The position numbers and the translations under genes are program-made. The notes beneath the pieces are model-generated. The model was not told the origin of the DNA. It saw only the letters and a program-made list of their open reading frames with translations, and ran no database searches. From positions 1-22,487 of the forward strand of contig NZ_CAMLDX010000057.1 in NCBI RefSeq assembly GCF_946478885.1: a stretch of DNA of 22,487 bases, read 5' to 3'. This DNA is from an uncultured Bacillus sp. (GTDB lineage Bacteria > Bacillota > Bacilli > Bacillales_B > DSM-18226). Below, one piece after another: positions 15,103-22,487 of this stretch. Position 1 is the stretch's first letter; every line of letters starts with the position of its first letter.

Positions 15103-15851
15103 AAAGCGATCTCCACTCCTTCTATCGATGCCCCCAGTACATCGCCTGTAATGCCACCAAACCATTTAACCGCCTTTCTTGCTGCTATGAATAAAAACAA
15201 GCCTGTCATCACTATCAAAAGTACCATACCGCCCACAGCATCCGGCTGCAAAATCCATAAAACCGCCAGTACAGCTGCCACATAAACCGGATAAAACCAA
15301 AGCGTATATTTGCCGGCTGCTTTTTTAAACATCGTGCCCAGACCGTCCTCTTTTGCCGCACGTACCTTCACTAATAAAATTCCGGTCATATTTTTGCTTA
15401 AAAAGGGAATGAGCATGATCAGGACATATGTCATGTCCGTTGCATGAAGAATAATTTCATAAATGAATAAAAAACGCGCACTTAATAATACAATCACAGA
15501 AAGAACGCCAAATGCCCCCATACGGGGATCTTTCATAATCTCAAGGCGCTTTCCTTGATCTCGATAAGAGAAAAAAGCATCACTAGAGTCCATCCAGCCA
15601 TCCAGATGAATGCCCCCGGTCACAAGAATCAGAGCCAGCCAAAGGAAGAACGCCACAGCGAGCGGAGAAAACGGTGTCCATTGCAGCAAGGCATACAACA
15701 GTCCCGCATACACCGCCCCCTGCAGCAAACCGAGTATCGGAAGTGTCCGTACTGCCCGTTCAATATGCTCCTTATCCATCGGAACAGCATAAGGAATGGG
15801 AATGCTAGTAAAAAATTGTATGCTCATGATCAACCCTTTAATGGTTTTCAT
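15060..15851 (-). CDS. cobS: Adenosylcobinamide-GDP ribazoletransferase
   Basis: CobS is an integral membrane cobalamin-5'-phosphate synthase that joins adenosylcobinamide-GDP with alpha-ribazole or its phosphate. The 263-residue length is standard. Six or more hydrophobic segments are visible. The metal-binding signature GGIHLDGWMDSSDAFFS (from about residue 79) and DPRMGAFG are conserved. The chosen start MKTIKGLIMSIQFFTSIPIP agrees with the family N-terminus, with only a weak GGGG upstream; 8 further residues are open upstream. It overlaps cbiP by 14 bases and cobC by 43 bases. Confidence 0.95.
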   Translation of the reverse strand: MKTIKGLIMSIQFFTSIPIPYAVPMDKEHIERAVRTLPILGLLQGAVYAGLLYALLQWTPFSPLAVAFFLWLALILVTGGIHLDGWMDSSDAFFSYRDQGKRLEIMKDPRMGAFGVLSVIVLLSARFLFIYEIILHATDMTYVLIMLIPFLSKNMTGILLVKVRAAKEDGLGTMFKKAAGKYTLWFYPVYVAAVLAVLWILQPDAVGGMVLLIVMTGLFLFIAARKAVKWFGGITGDVLGASIEGVEIALWMTLWLWHYFVTV

Positions 15852-17358
15852 TATTAGTGCCCCACTCAGAAACAATTTTCTTTATCTTTTCCCAATCAAG
15901 ATAAGCGCCCATTTCCTCCGCCAGCCTGTCATAACGCTCATCCTTTAAGGAGCCGACATCGACTTTCTTTCGTTCCGGCAGCCCTAGGCTGCGCCGGATT
16001 TCATTCAGCCAAAAATTTCGCAAACCGTCATTGTGAAAGAGATGATGAAGATAAGTGCCGATCATACGGCCGCCCTCACCGTAATAGCCTTCCTCGCGTT
16101 CGTCATCAAAGAGAAACAACGGTCTTTTTTCAACCTTTTTCTGTAGGCTTGTATCTCCTAAATGAATTTCATATCCTTCCACCATACCAGAGCCAATCCC
16201 CGTCTGCGGGTGATACGTACCCCTCACCCGGATTGTTTGCTTTTCCCTGCGAAAAAATGTCACCGTATCCATCAACCCCAAGCCTGTTTCAACCGATGAA
16301 ACAACGCCCGTATCGGTTCCGTCTTCATCAAAAAGCTGCCTTCCGAGCATCTGATAACCGCCACAGATCCCAGTGATAAATCCACCGCTTTCAGCAAAAT
16401 CCATAATCTTCTCGGCGATTCCTTCCTTTTTTAAAAATTGCAAATCACGAATTGTACTTTTCGTTCCCGGAATAATGACCGCAGCAGGATTGCCGAATTC
16501 GGCTGCATTCCGAACAAAACGCAGGCAAACATCCTCCTCGTAAAAAAACGGCTCAATATCACTAATATTTGAGGCATATGGCAGCTGAATAACCGCGATA
16601 TCCAGTTCACCGGCTTTTGCCTTATGGCGAAACTCATGAAGCGACAATGAATCTTCACTGTCAATCATGTGATTATGAATATAGGGCAAGACTCCCAAAA
16701 CCGGAATACCTGTCCTCTCTTCAAGCCATTTTACGCCATCCGCAAACAGAGTTCGATCGCCGCGAAATTTATTAATCAGAAGCCCCTTCACTCTTTTCCG
16801 TTCTTCTTCGGTAAACAACTCCAAGGTCCCGACAATACTGCCAAAGACACCGCCACGGTCAATATCCGCAGCCAAGAAAACCGGAACATCGGCAAGCTCG
16901 GCAACCTTCATATTGACCAGCTCCCGATCCTTTAAATTCATTTCAACCGGACTGCCGGCTCCTTCCAGAACCAGCACATCGTACTCATGTGACAGCAGAT
17001 CTAAGGCAGTTTCAATAACGTTCAGTCCTGTCTCATAAAAGGTGTCACGGTAGCCTTTGCCTGAAAGTGTTTTGACCGCCTTACCAAGCAGAACAATCTC
17101 TGATTCCTGATCTGAGCGCGGCTTAAGAAGAATCGGATTCATCCGGACATCCGCCTCGGTCCTCGCCGCTTCTGCCTGAATCCCCTGTGCACGTCCGATT
17201 TCACATCCATCCTGTGTAACATACGAATTATTAGACATATTCTGGGATTTAAATGGAGCCGTCCTTACTCCTTCATTGGCAAAAAGACGGCACAACGCCG
17301 TAACAATCATACTTTTCCCCACATCAGAAGCGGTGCCCTGAATCATCACTCCCTGCAT
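15838..17358 (-). CDS. cbiP: Cobyric acid synthase
   Basis: CbiP/CobQ amidates adenosylcobyrinic acid a,c-diamide at positions b, d, e and g with glutamine and ATP, giving adenosylcobyric acid. It has 506 residues. The N-terminal dethiobiotin-synthetase-like ATP domain has GTASDVGKS (8-16) and FKSQNMSNNS. The central LEGAGSPVEMNLK and DIDRGGVFGS follow. The C-terminal glutaminase-like domain has Cys332 in GFITGICGGYQML and a His in GTYLHHLF (about 438). The start is set by AAGGGG about 7 bases before ATG 17358. It overlaps cobU by 13 bases. Because its substrate precedes cobinamide, it suggests that de novo ring synthesis genes exist elsewhere, or that cobyrinate intermediates are taken up. 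Confidence 0.96.
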   Translation of the reverse strand: MQGVMIQGTASDVGKSMIVTALCRLFANEGVRTAPFKSQNMSNNSYVTQDGCEIGRAQGIQAEAARTEADVRMNPILLKPRSDQESEIVLLGKAVKTLSGKGYRDTFYETGLNVIETALDLLSHEYDVLVLEGAGSPVEMNLKDRELVNMKVAELADVPVFLAADIDRGGVFGSIVGTLELFTEEERKRVKGLLINKFRGDRTLFADGVKWLEERTGIPVLGVLPYIHNHMIDSEDSLSLHEFRHKAKAGELDIAVIQLPYASNISDIEPFFYEEDVCLRFVRNAAEFGNPAAVIIPGTKSTIRDLQFLKKEGIAEKIMDFAESGGFITGICGGYQMLGRQLFDEDGTDTGVVSSVETGLGLMDTVTFFRREKQTIRVRGTYHPQTGIGSGMVEGYEIHLGDTSLQKKVEKRPLFLFDDEREEGYYGEGGRMIGTYLHHLFHNDGLRNFWLNEIRRSLGLPERKKVDVGSLKDERYDRLAEEMGAYLDWEKIKKIVSEWGTNNENH

Positions 17359-17936
17359 AACTTTTCCCCTTTCATTAGCACTGGAATACCCATTTCTACC
17401 ATATATGCCTGCAGACACTCAGCTACGATCGCTTGATGCAGACCGCCGAGTAGCTTGATATAGGTTAGAATCAGGTCATCCTCCTTAATCGGCTCATTCA
17501 TCACTTCATTGCTGACGATGATTAACGCTTTGACACACCGGCTGATCTGGCTGATTCCAGCTAGCATCTGCTCGAACAGATGATCAAGAAATTCCTTGTC
17601 TTTCCATCGATCCTTACTGAAAAACAATTCATTATTCAGCCAGGTCGTTAAACAATCCAACAGCACGACATCATCGCTTCGAAAGAAAGGAGCTAACTCA
17701 CCGATGGAGAAGGCTTTCTCCCATGTTCTCCACTCTAGGCCGCTTTGTTGTCTGTCTTCCTGATGGCGGATAATCCGCTTCTTCATTTCCTGATCGGATG
17801 CCTGCATCGAGGCAATATAGATCAGTCTGCCGCTGCCCGGCTGCCGCCAAACTTCTTCAGCACACCTTTCGGCAAAACGGCTTTTCCCGCTGCGAACTCC
17901 GCCTGTTATAAAGATAATGGATGAATGCTGCGCCAT
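17346..17936 (-). CDS. cobU: Adenosylcobinamide kinase / adenosylcobinamide-phosphate guanylyltransferase
   Basis: CobU phosphorylates adenosylcobinamide and then transfers GMP to give adenosylcobinamide-GDP. The protein has 196 residues. The P-loop is GGVRSGKS (12-19), YIAS follows at 40-43, the guanylylated histidine is His58 in RIIRHQEDR, and LLDCLTTWLNN (92-102) and VSNEV (141-145) follow. After VSNEV, the usual GxGIVP, RD and NQ sequence is replaced by MNEPIKEDDLILTYIKLLGG, so the C-terminal part is divergent. The start has GGAGG 10 bases before ATG. It overlaps cobD by 31 bases and cbiP by 13 bases. Together with the short paralog at 14087-14521, it covers all canonical CobU motifs. Confidence 0.93.
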   Translation of the reverse strand: MAQHSSIIFITGGVRSGKSRFAERCAEEVWRQPGSGRLIYIASMQASDQEMKKRIIRHQEDRQQSGLEWRTWEKAFSIGELAPFFRSDDVVLLDCLTTWLNNELFFSKDRWKDKEFLDHLFEQMLAGISQISRCVKALIIVSNEVMNEPIKEDDLILTYIKLLGGLHQAIVAECLQAYMVEMGIPVLMKGEKLCRE

Positions 17937-18991
17937 TTTGACAACGCCTCCAGCAATATATCGTTATCCCTGCGACCTTTGATAGCAAAGCGAAGCCACT
18001 TTGCCTCCAATCCGGGGAAATTATAGGTATGCCGAGGAACGATTCCCCGCTGCAGTAAATACTCAAATAACGGATATTGATCGTTTAGAGCCGGATCCCG
18101 CAGTAAATAGAAATTCACCTTTGAGAAAGAGAAAGCAAATCTATTTTTCTCGTAAAATGAAAACAGTCTTTTCCGCTCCATGGCGATCATCTGCTGTGTT
18201 CTTTTTACATAATCAACTTCCTCAAGACACAGAGTGCCCGCTGCCAGGGCCGCCCCATTCACACTCCAATGAGATTGATAGCCTGCCAGCCTTTCAATCA
18301 TTTCTCTGCCTGCCATCGCATATCCTAAGCGCAAGCCGGGTATGGCAAACATTTTCGTTAAAGACCGAATCAGAATCAATGAGTCTGTTTCCTTTAATAA
18401 CGGAACCAGTGTTTCATATTCATGAACAAAATCATAAAATGCCTCATCCACGATTAAAAGACAATGATGTCTTACGCACTCCTCCAACAGTTCCGCAGCC
18501 ATCCTTCTTGAAAAATACACCCCAGTTGGGTTATTCGGATTACAAAGAAAGACAGCGTCTGCCTGCGGAAGCCGTTCCTTTAACGAAGCCAGATCCAGAT
18601 TCCAGCCTTTATCAAGGTGAAAGTACTCTATTGTGCAGCCATTGATTCTACAGGTATTTTCATATTCAAAAAAAGCCGGCTCCACAATCAGCGCCCTTTT
18701 TTCAGACAGAAGTCTGCCGATTAAGCTGATAATTTCAGCACCGCCATTGCCAATCAAGATTTGTTCTGCGTGTATCCCTTCCCGCCGGGCAATCTTCTCT
18801 CTCAATCGTGCAGCTTTGGGATCAGGATACTGGATCATATCCGAGAAGATCTCCTGCCAATGCTCCTTTAATGAAACAGGCGGTCCAAGAGGATTGATGT
18901 TTGCGCTGAAATCAACAAGGGAATCCGGCTGTACGATCCCTGCTGCCTCAAATAAATAATGCGGGTTAGACCCGTGTGATGGCCATTTCAA
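17906..18991 (-). CDS. cobD: Threonine-phosphate decarboxylase
   Basis: This PLP enzyme of the aspartate aminotransferase fold decarboxylates L-threonine O-3-phosphate to (R)-1-amino-2-propanol O-2-phosphate, the arm used by CbiB. It has 361 residues. The N-terminal HGSNP and DFSANINPLGPP are typical of CobD. NPNNPTG (151-157), DEAFYDF (182 on), the PLP lysine Lys213 in SLTKMFAIPG and GLRLGYAMAG are present. The start is TTG at 18991 with GGGAGGG 8 bases upstream. It overlaps cbiB by 26 bases and cobU by 31 bases. HisC is a structural relative, but the N-terminal motif and the context favour CobD. Confidence 0.95.
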   Translation of the reverse strand: MKWPSHGSNPHYLFEAAGIVQPDSLVDFSANINPLGPPVSLKEHWQEIFSDMIQYPDPKAARLREKIARREGIHAEQILIGNGGAEIISLIGRLLSEKRALIVEPAFFEYENTCRINGCTIEYFHLDKGWNLDLASLKERLPQADAVFLCNPNNPTGVYFSRRMAAELLEECVRHHCLLIVDEAFYDFVHEYETLVPLLKETDSLILIRSLTKMFAIPGLRLGYAMAGREMIERLAGYQSHWSVNGAALAAGTLCLEEVDYVKRTQQMIAMERKRLFSFYEKNRFAFSFSKVNFYLLRDPALNDQYPLFEYLLQRGIVPRHTYNFPGLEAKWLRFAIKGRRDNDILLEALSKWRSIHPLSL

Positions 18992-19937
18992 GTAAAATCC
19001 CTCCCAGCCATAAAAGTGCCAAAAACCATACTACTGTACTCAATAAAATAGAATTCATTTTCAATATATGATGCCGTTTCAGGGGAAATAGAGGTTCACC
19101 CATCAAAGCGCGATCCGAGATCATCCCTTTATAGGTATTCCTGCCTCCCAACTGTACACCTAAAATGGCTGCCGCTGCTGCCTCGCACCATCCGCTGTTT
19201 GGACTCGGATGTCTTCGTGCATCGCGAAATAAAATCCTAAAAGCATCCTTTATCTTGATTCTGCGCGGCTGATTGACGAGCAGCATAACTATCCCTGTCA
19301 ATCGGCTTGGAATCCAATTCACTGCATCGTCCATCCGGGCAGAAGCCCAGCCGAAATGTTCAAAGCGCTCATTTTTATAGCCAACCATCGAGTCACAGGT
19401 ATTAATCGCCCTGTAAAGCAAAGCAAGCGGAGCACCGCCGATTAGTGCCCAAAACATAGGAGCTGTCACACCGTCACTCGTATTCTCAGCAACCGTTTCA
19501 ACAGTTCCCCGGACAATTTCCCCTTCATCGAGGTGCTCGGTATCTCTTCCGACAATATAGGATAGCTTTCTTCTTGCTTCATTTACATCCTCCCGCTTTA
19601 GCGGTTTGTATACCTCCATCGCAGCATCCTTCAGACTTTTCCGAGCAATGGATGCTGCAATTAGAATGCTTTCAAGTGCTAGACCGGCAATAGGATGAAT
19701 CCGGTAAGCACAAAATACAATCAGCCATGATATGGAAAGAACAATAGAGAGCACAATAAGAAGCATCAGTATTCCCTTCCATTTCCGCTGTTGTCCTGTT
19801 CCTGTATTTAAGCGTTTCTCCAGTCGGGCAATCATCGTTCCCATCCATTTCACCGGATGTGGCCATGCGGGAGGGTCACCAATAAAGAAATCAATCATAA
19901 AGGCAAAGGTAATGGCTAGTAAATGCTGTAGGATCAT
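18966..19937 (-). CDS. cbiB: Adenosylcobinamide-phosphate synthase
   Basis: CbiB is a membrane enzyme that condenses adenosylcobyric acid with aminopropanol phosphate to give adenosylcobinamide phosphate. It has 323 residues with several transmembrane helices. The conserved FFIGDPPAWPHPVKWMG (from residue 17) opens the protein, and TVAENTSDGVTAPMFWALIG, RAINTCDSMVGYKNERF and GWASARMDDAVNWIPSRL are family blocks. Its ATG shares four bases with the TGA of the upstream fusion gene (ATGA), with a poor RBS, so it probably depends on coupled reinitiation. It overlaps cobD, its functional partner, by 26 bases. Confidence 0.96.
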   Translation of the reverse strand: MILQHLLAITFAFMIDFFIGDPPAWPHPVKWMGTMIARLEKRLNTGTGQQRKWKGILMLLIVLSIVLSISWLIVFCAYRIHPIAGLALESILIAASIARKSLKDAAMEVYKPLKREDVNEARRKLSYIVGRDTEHLDEGEIVRGTVETVAENTSDGVTAPMFWALIGGAPLALLYRAINTCDSMVGYKNERFEHFGWASARMDDAVNWIPSRLTGIVMLLVNQPRRIKIKDAFRILFRDARRHPSPNSGWCEAAAAAILGVQLGGRNTYKGMISDRALMGEPLFPLKRHHILKMNSILLSTVVWFLALLWLGGILLEMAITRV

Positions 19938-21409
19938 AACAGTCTCGCCCTTCTTTTGTTGCTTTTTCCAATCGCTTCAGCGGTACATTCATAAATTCCT
20001 TTGCCAATTACCTTTCCGAGCGGGGTGATGGAACCGGCAAATTCAAAGTATCTTCCCCTTTGAGCTGCGGCAATCAGGATGCTGTCCGTTGAAGTACCGG
20101 TGGCGATTGTACCTGTCTGAGGGTCCTTTATCTTCAAATCATGCAATGCCTTCACCTTTGCCTCTGTTGCCGCCATAATTGCCTGAATAAAGGCTGCCTC
20201 GGTCAATCTTCCATTTACAAAAATCCATGAATTAATCGTTCCTTGACGAACAGGATAATCAGATAAATGACTTTGGGAAACATCCACAGCATTTCCTACT
20301 CCTGCAGTGACCACAATCAAAACAGAATAATCCTCTTCCTCATACAGACGAAATACCACATCCTGCACAGCAACCGCAGTCATCATGCCGATGGTCTCAG
20401 ATGGTTCAAAACCCTTTTCCCTTAGAAAATCTGCCATCTCCGCACGATGATCGTTACAATTATAATTCCGGTCTACATGGCGGTTGACGAATATTTTGTG
20501 CCAACCTTCCCCAGCCCCGGTAACCCCGGAAGACATCGTTCGCAGAGCAAAGGGGGACCGGAGCACGACTATATCATCATGAACCTCTAAATCGGTTTCC
20601 TTAATGAACTCAAGCTCCGATTTAGAGACATTCATTTCAGGAAGGATCATAATTTGCGGAGCAGGCACTTTGGGATGGGGCTGCCGTTCTATTCTCGTAT
20701 GATAAACGTCTTCAATTCTATCCTGCCTCAACACCTCATCCGGATGATCACAGGCGATCATCCTCCCATTTGCGAGAAGAAGCAACCGATCACAATATAG
20801 TCCTGATAAATTCAGATCATGGAAAATAGAAATAACCGTTAAGCCTTGTTCACACGTCATTCTTTTTAAAAGATCGAATAGATCCTTTTGATAAGACAAA
20901 TCAAGATGGTTCGTCGGTTCATCAAGCAGGAGAATTTCCGGTTCTTGGGCAAGCGCTTGAGCCAAAAATACACGCTGTCTTTCACCGCCGGAAAGAAACT
21001 GGATCGATTGATGCTGCAGCTTTGTCACGCCAGTCCAGCTCATCACTCGTTGTACGATCTCTTCATCCTCACTGCTCCACACCTTAAAAAAACCCTTTTG
21101 GCGGGCATAACGTCCAAGTGAAATCGTTTCCTTGACGGTATAGGAAAATACCTCTGATGTATGCTGGGAAAGGGTGGCCATGATTGTTGCCAACCCCTTT
21201 GAACTATAGGATTTGAGAGAATGTCCTTTCAGGCTAACCTGACCCTGTCTATACGGCAATATCCCGCTGATGATTTTCAATAACGTCGTTTTGCCGCTTC
21301 CATTCGGTCCGATAATGCCAAAGAGCTCTCCTTTTTTGACGGATAACGAAATATCCTTAAGCACTGTCTCTCGTCCATAGCCTCCGTGTATATGCTGGGC
21401 CTCAAACAT
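19934..21409 (-). CDS. Corrinoid ABC transporter ATPase fused to adenosylcobinamide amidohydrolase (BtuD-CbiZ)
   Basis: A 491-residue two-domain protein. Residues 1-255 are an ABC ATPase of the BtuD/FhuC type: Walker A GPNGSGKT (34-41), signature LSGGERQ (139-145), Walker B ILLLDEP (159-165) and H-loop His197. Residues 262-481 match CbiZ: SGVTGAGEGWHKIFVNRHVD, VAVQDVV, VVTAGVGNAVDVSQ, GTINSWIFVNGRL, TGTSTDSILIAA and ITPLGKVIGKGIYE. CbiZ hydrolyses the aminopropanol amide of adenosylcobinamide or certain cobamides to cobyric acid. AAGGGGGG lies about 9 bases before the ATG. It follows btuC by 2 bases and overlaps cbiB by 4 bases. Such fusions are known in some Bacillus (from memory) and tie uptake to remodelling. 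Confidence 0.95.
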   Translation of the reverse strand: MFEAQHIHGGYGRETVLKDISLSVKKGELFGIIGPNGSGKTTLLKIISGILPYRQGQVSLKGHSLKSYSSKGLATIMATLSQHTSEVFSYTVKETISLGRYARQKGFFKVWSSEDEEIVQRVMSWTGVTKLQHQSIQFLSGGERQRVFLAQALAQEPEILLLDEPTNHLDLSYQKDLFDLLKRMTCEQGLTVISIFHDLNLSGLYCDRLLLLANGRMIACDHPDEVLRQDRIEDVYHTRIERQPHPKVPAPQIMILPEMNVSKSELEFIKETDLEVHDDIVVLRSPFALRTMSSGVTGAGEGWHKIFVNRHVDRNYNCNDHRAEMADFLREKGFEPSETIGMMTAVAVQDVVFRLYEEEDYSVLIVVTAGVGNAVDVSQSHLSDYPVRQGTINSWIFVNGRLTEAAFIQAIMAATEAKVKALHDLKIKDPQTGTIATGTSTDSILIAAAQRGRYFEFAGSITPLGKVIGKGIYECTAEAIGKSNKRRARLL

Positions 21410-21411
21410 GC

Positions 21412-22470
21412 TTATGCCCCCCTTTCTTTTCTTTTACTTCTTAATAAAATAAGACCGAATACTGGCGCCCCAATAATAGCTGTAATGACTCCAATCGGAA
21501 GCTCTGACGGAGAAATAATGGTTCTTGCCGTAAGATCTGCCAAAATCAAAAAGCCCGCCCCCGTTAAAATCGATAATGGAAGCAAATACTTATGATCCGG
21601 CCCCCAAAGCAATCTAGTTAAGTGGGGAATAACCAAGCCAACAAAGCCAATCGTTCCTGAAACAGAAACGGCCGCTCCGGTTAAAATTGAACCTGCCGTC
21701 AAAATCATTAGCTTCCTTTTTTTCACGTTCACTCCCAGATACTGTGCACGTTCTTCCCCAAATGCCATCGCATTCAGTTCACTTGCATTAAACAATAAAA
21801 GGATTGATCCTGTCGCAAAAAATGGAAACATAATTTTGATATAATCCCAGCCCCGCATTGAAACACTTCCAAGCAGCCAATTTATAATCATCCGCAGCTC
21901 ATCACCGGTCAGAGCAATCATCAAGGAGATAAATGCACCTAAAAATGAACTAAATATGATTCCTGTTAAAATAATCGTCTCTACTTTCATAGACTGATCA
22001 ATCTTCTGCGCAAAAAATAAGACCAACACAATCGTCAGCAAGGAACAGATAACACTCATAAAAGGGAGCGTTAAAGACCCAATCAAGGGAAAGGATAAAT
22101 GCAGGAATAAAGTGATGACGGCACCGACTGATGCACCGGATGACACGCCAAGTGTATACGGGTCGGCCAGCGGATTTCTCAATAATCCTTGAAAGGCGGC
22201 TCCCGCAATCGCAAGAGACGCCCCCACAAGACCTGCTAATAAGACCCGCGGAACACGAATATTAAGTACAATATTCGTGTACATCGGATCGATTTGATCA
22301 GGAGAGAAACGGAAAATTTCACCCCCGACTATTTGTATAATCTCCCAAATCGGTACATGCACGGTACCGATCGAAATGGCAGATAGCATAGAAATAATCA
22401 GAAAGGCACCGGCAAAACAAAAGGCTGTTCCTTTATTATTTAAAAACTTCCGGATATACCGCTTTGGCAA
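21412..22470 (-). CDS. btuC: Corrinoid ABC transporter permease
   Basis: A FecCD-type permease of 352 residues with about ten transmembrane helices, probably carrying cobalamin or cobinamide across the membrane with the downstream BtuD domain. The motif LLRNPLADPYTLGVSSGASVG is the family block close to the ATPase interface, and GTIGFVGLVIPHLTRLLWGPDH is the second conserved segment. The start is TTG at 22470 with AAGGAG 9 bases upstream. The substrate is inferred from the operon, because FecCD permeases for iron siderophores look alike. A substrate-binding protein gene (btuF) is expected just upstream, outside the window. Confidence 0.92.
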   Translation of the reverse strand: MPKRYIRKFLNNKGTAFCFAGAFLIISMLSAISIGTVHVPIWEIIQIVGGEIFRFSPDQIDPMYTNIVLNIRVPRVLLAGLVGASLAIAGAAFQGLLRNPLADPYTLGVSSGASVGAVITLFLHLSFPLIGSLTLPFMSVICSLLTIVLVLFFAQKIDQSMKVETIILTGIIFSSFLGAFISLMIALTGDELRMIINWLLGSVSMRGWDYIKIMFPFFATGSILLLFNASELNAMAFGEERAQYLGVNVKKRKLMILTAGSILTGAAVSVSGTIGFVGLVIPHLTRLLWGPDHKYLLPLSILTGAGFLILADLTARTIISPSELPIGVITAIIGAPVFGLILLRSKRKERGA

Positions 22471-22487
22471 CTTCCTCTACTCCTTCA

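Noticed and set aside
18001..18645. 214-codon plus-strand frame opposite cobD
   Set aside because: It lies wholly over cobD and cobU on the other strand, which have all family motifs; it is a shadow frame rich in P, S, R and H.
1..22487. CRISPR array, tRNA, rRNA, insertion sequence or prophage genes
   Set aside because: No regularly spaced repeats, no tRNA-like cloverleaf and no transposase, integrase or phage motifs were seen in any frame.

Overview
The window looks like a chromosomal segment of a low-to-mid GC Gram-positive endospore former of the Bacillaceae. The evidence is the gene order ddl, murF, cshA, ydbS, ydbT, rhomboid, acpS, ydcC, alr, which is the Bacillus subtilis order from memory, together with strong AGGAGG-type ribosome binding sites, several TTG starts and a good match to a sporulation sigma-E promoter. 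All genes except the rhomboid protease are on the minus strand, so transcription runs right to left. There are no rRNA or tRNA genes, no CRISPR array and no recognisable transposase.

Left half (about 1-12000): a core cell-envelope and housekeeping block. From upstream (right) to downstream (left) it holds D-Ala-D-Ala ligase (ddl), MurF, an alpha/beta hydrolase, the DEAD-box helicase CshA, two membrane proteins with bacterial PH domains (YdbS, YdbT), a divergent rhomboid protease, holo-ACP synthase (AcpS), a LolA/YdcC-like lipoprotein and alanine racemase (Alr). Alr, Ddl and MurF form one peptidoglycan precursor route: L-Ala to D-Ala, to D-Ala-D-Ala, to UDP-MurNAc-pentapeptide. The block is split into short transcription units by hairpins near 1591-1623, 4248-4285, 8303-8337 and 9323-9358. 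A histidine phosphatase gene stands alone at 12178-12804.

Right half (about 13300-22487): a corrinoid uptake, salvage and nucleotide-loop assembly operon. Its order is btuC, a btuD-cbiZ fusion, cbiB, cobD, cobU, cbiP (cobQ), cobS, cobC, a short second CobU-like gene and, after a 185-base gap, a PduO-type cob(I)alamin adenosyltransferase. Apart from a 2-base gap between the first two genes, the nine genes from btuC to the short CobU-like gene overlap one another by 4 to 49 bases. The proposed flow is: corrinoid enters through BtuC/BtuD; the adenosyltransferase adds the upper ligand; CbiZ trims cobinamide to cobyric acid; CobD supplies aminopropanol phosphate, which CbiB attaches; CobU activates the product to adenosylcobinamide-GDP; CobS adds alpha-ribazole phosphate; CobC removes the phosphate. 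No CobT, BtuF or cobalamin riboswitch is visible, and these probably lie outside the window.

The most interesting points are two CobU paralogs with complementary motif sets in an operon whose CbiZ/CbiB route needs no kinase step, the transporter-ATPase/CbiZ fusion, a sigma-E-type promoter before the YdcC-like lipoprotein gene with a possible dispersed repeat in its leader, an inverted repeat that coincides with the ddl promoter, a long palindrome downstream of the histidine phosphatase, and a 500-base gap that may hold the remains of a plus-strand gene.
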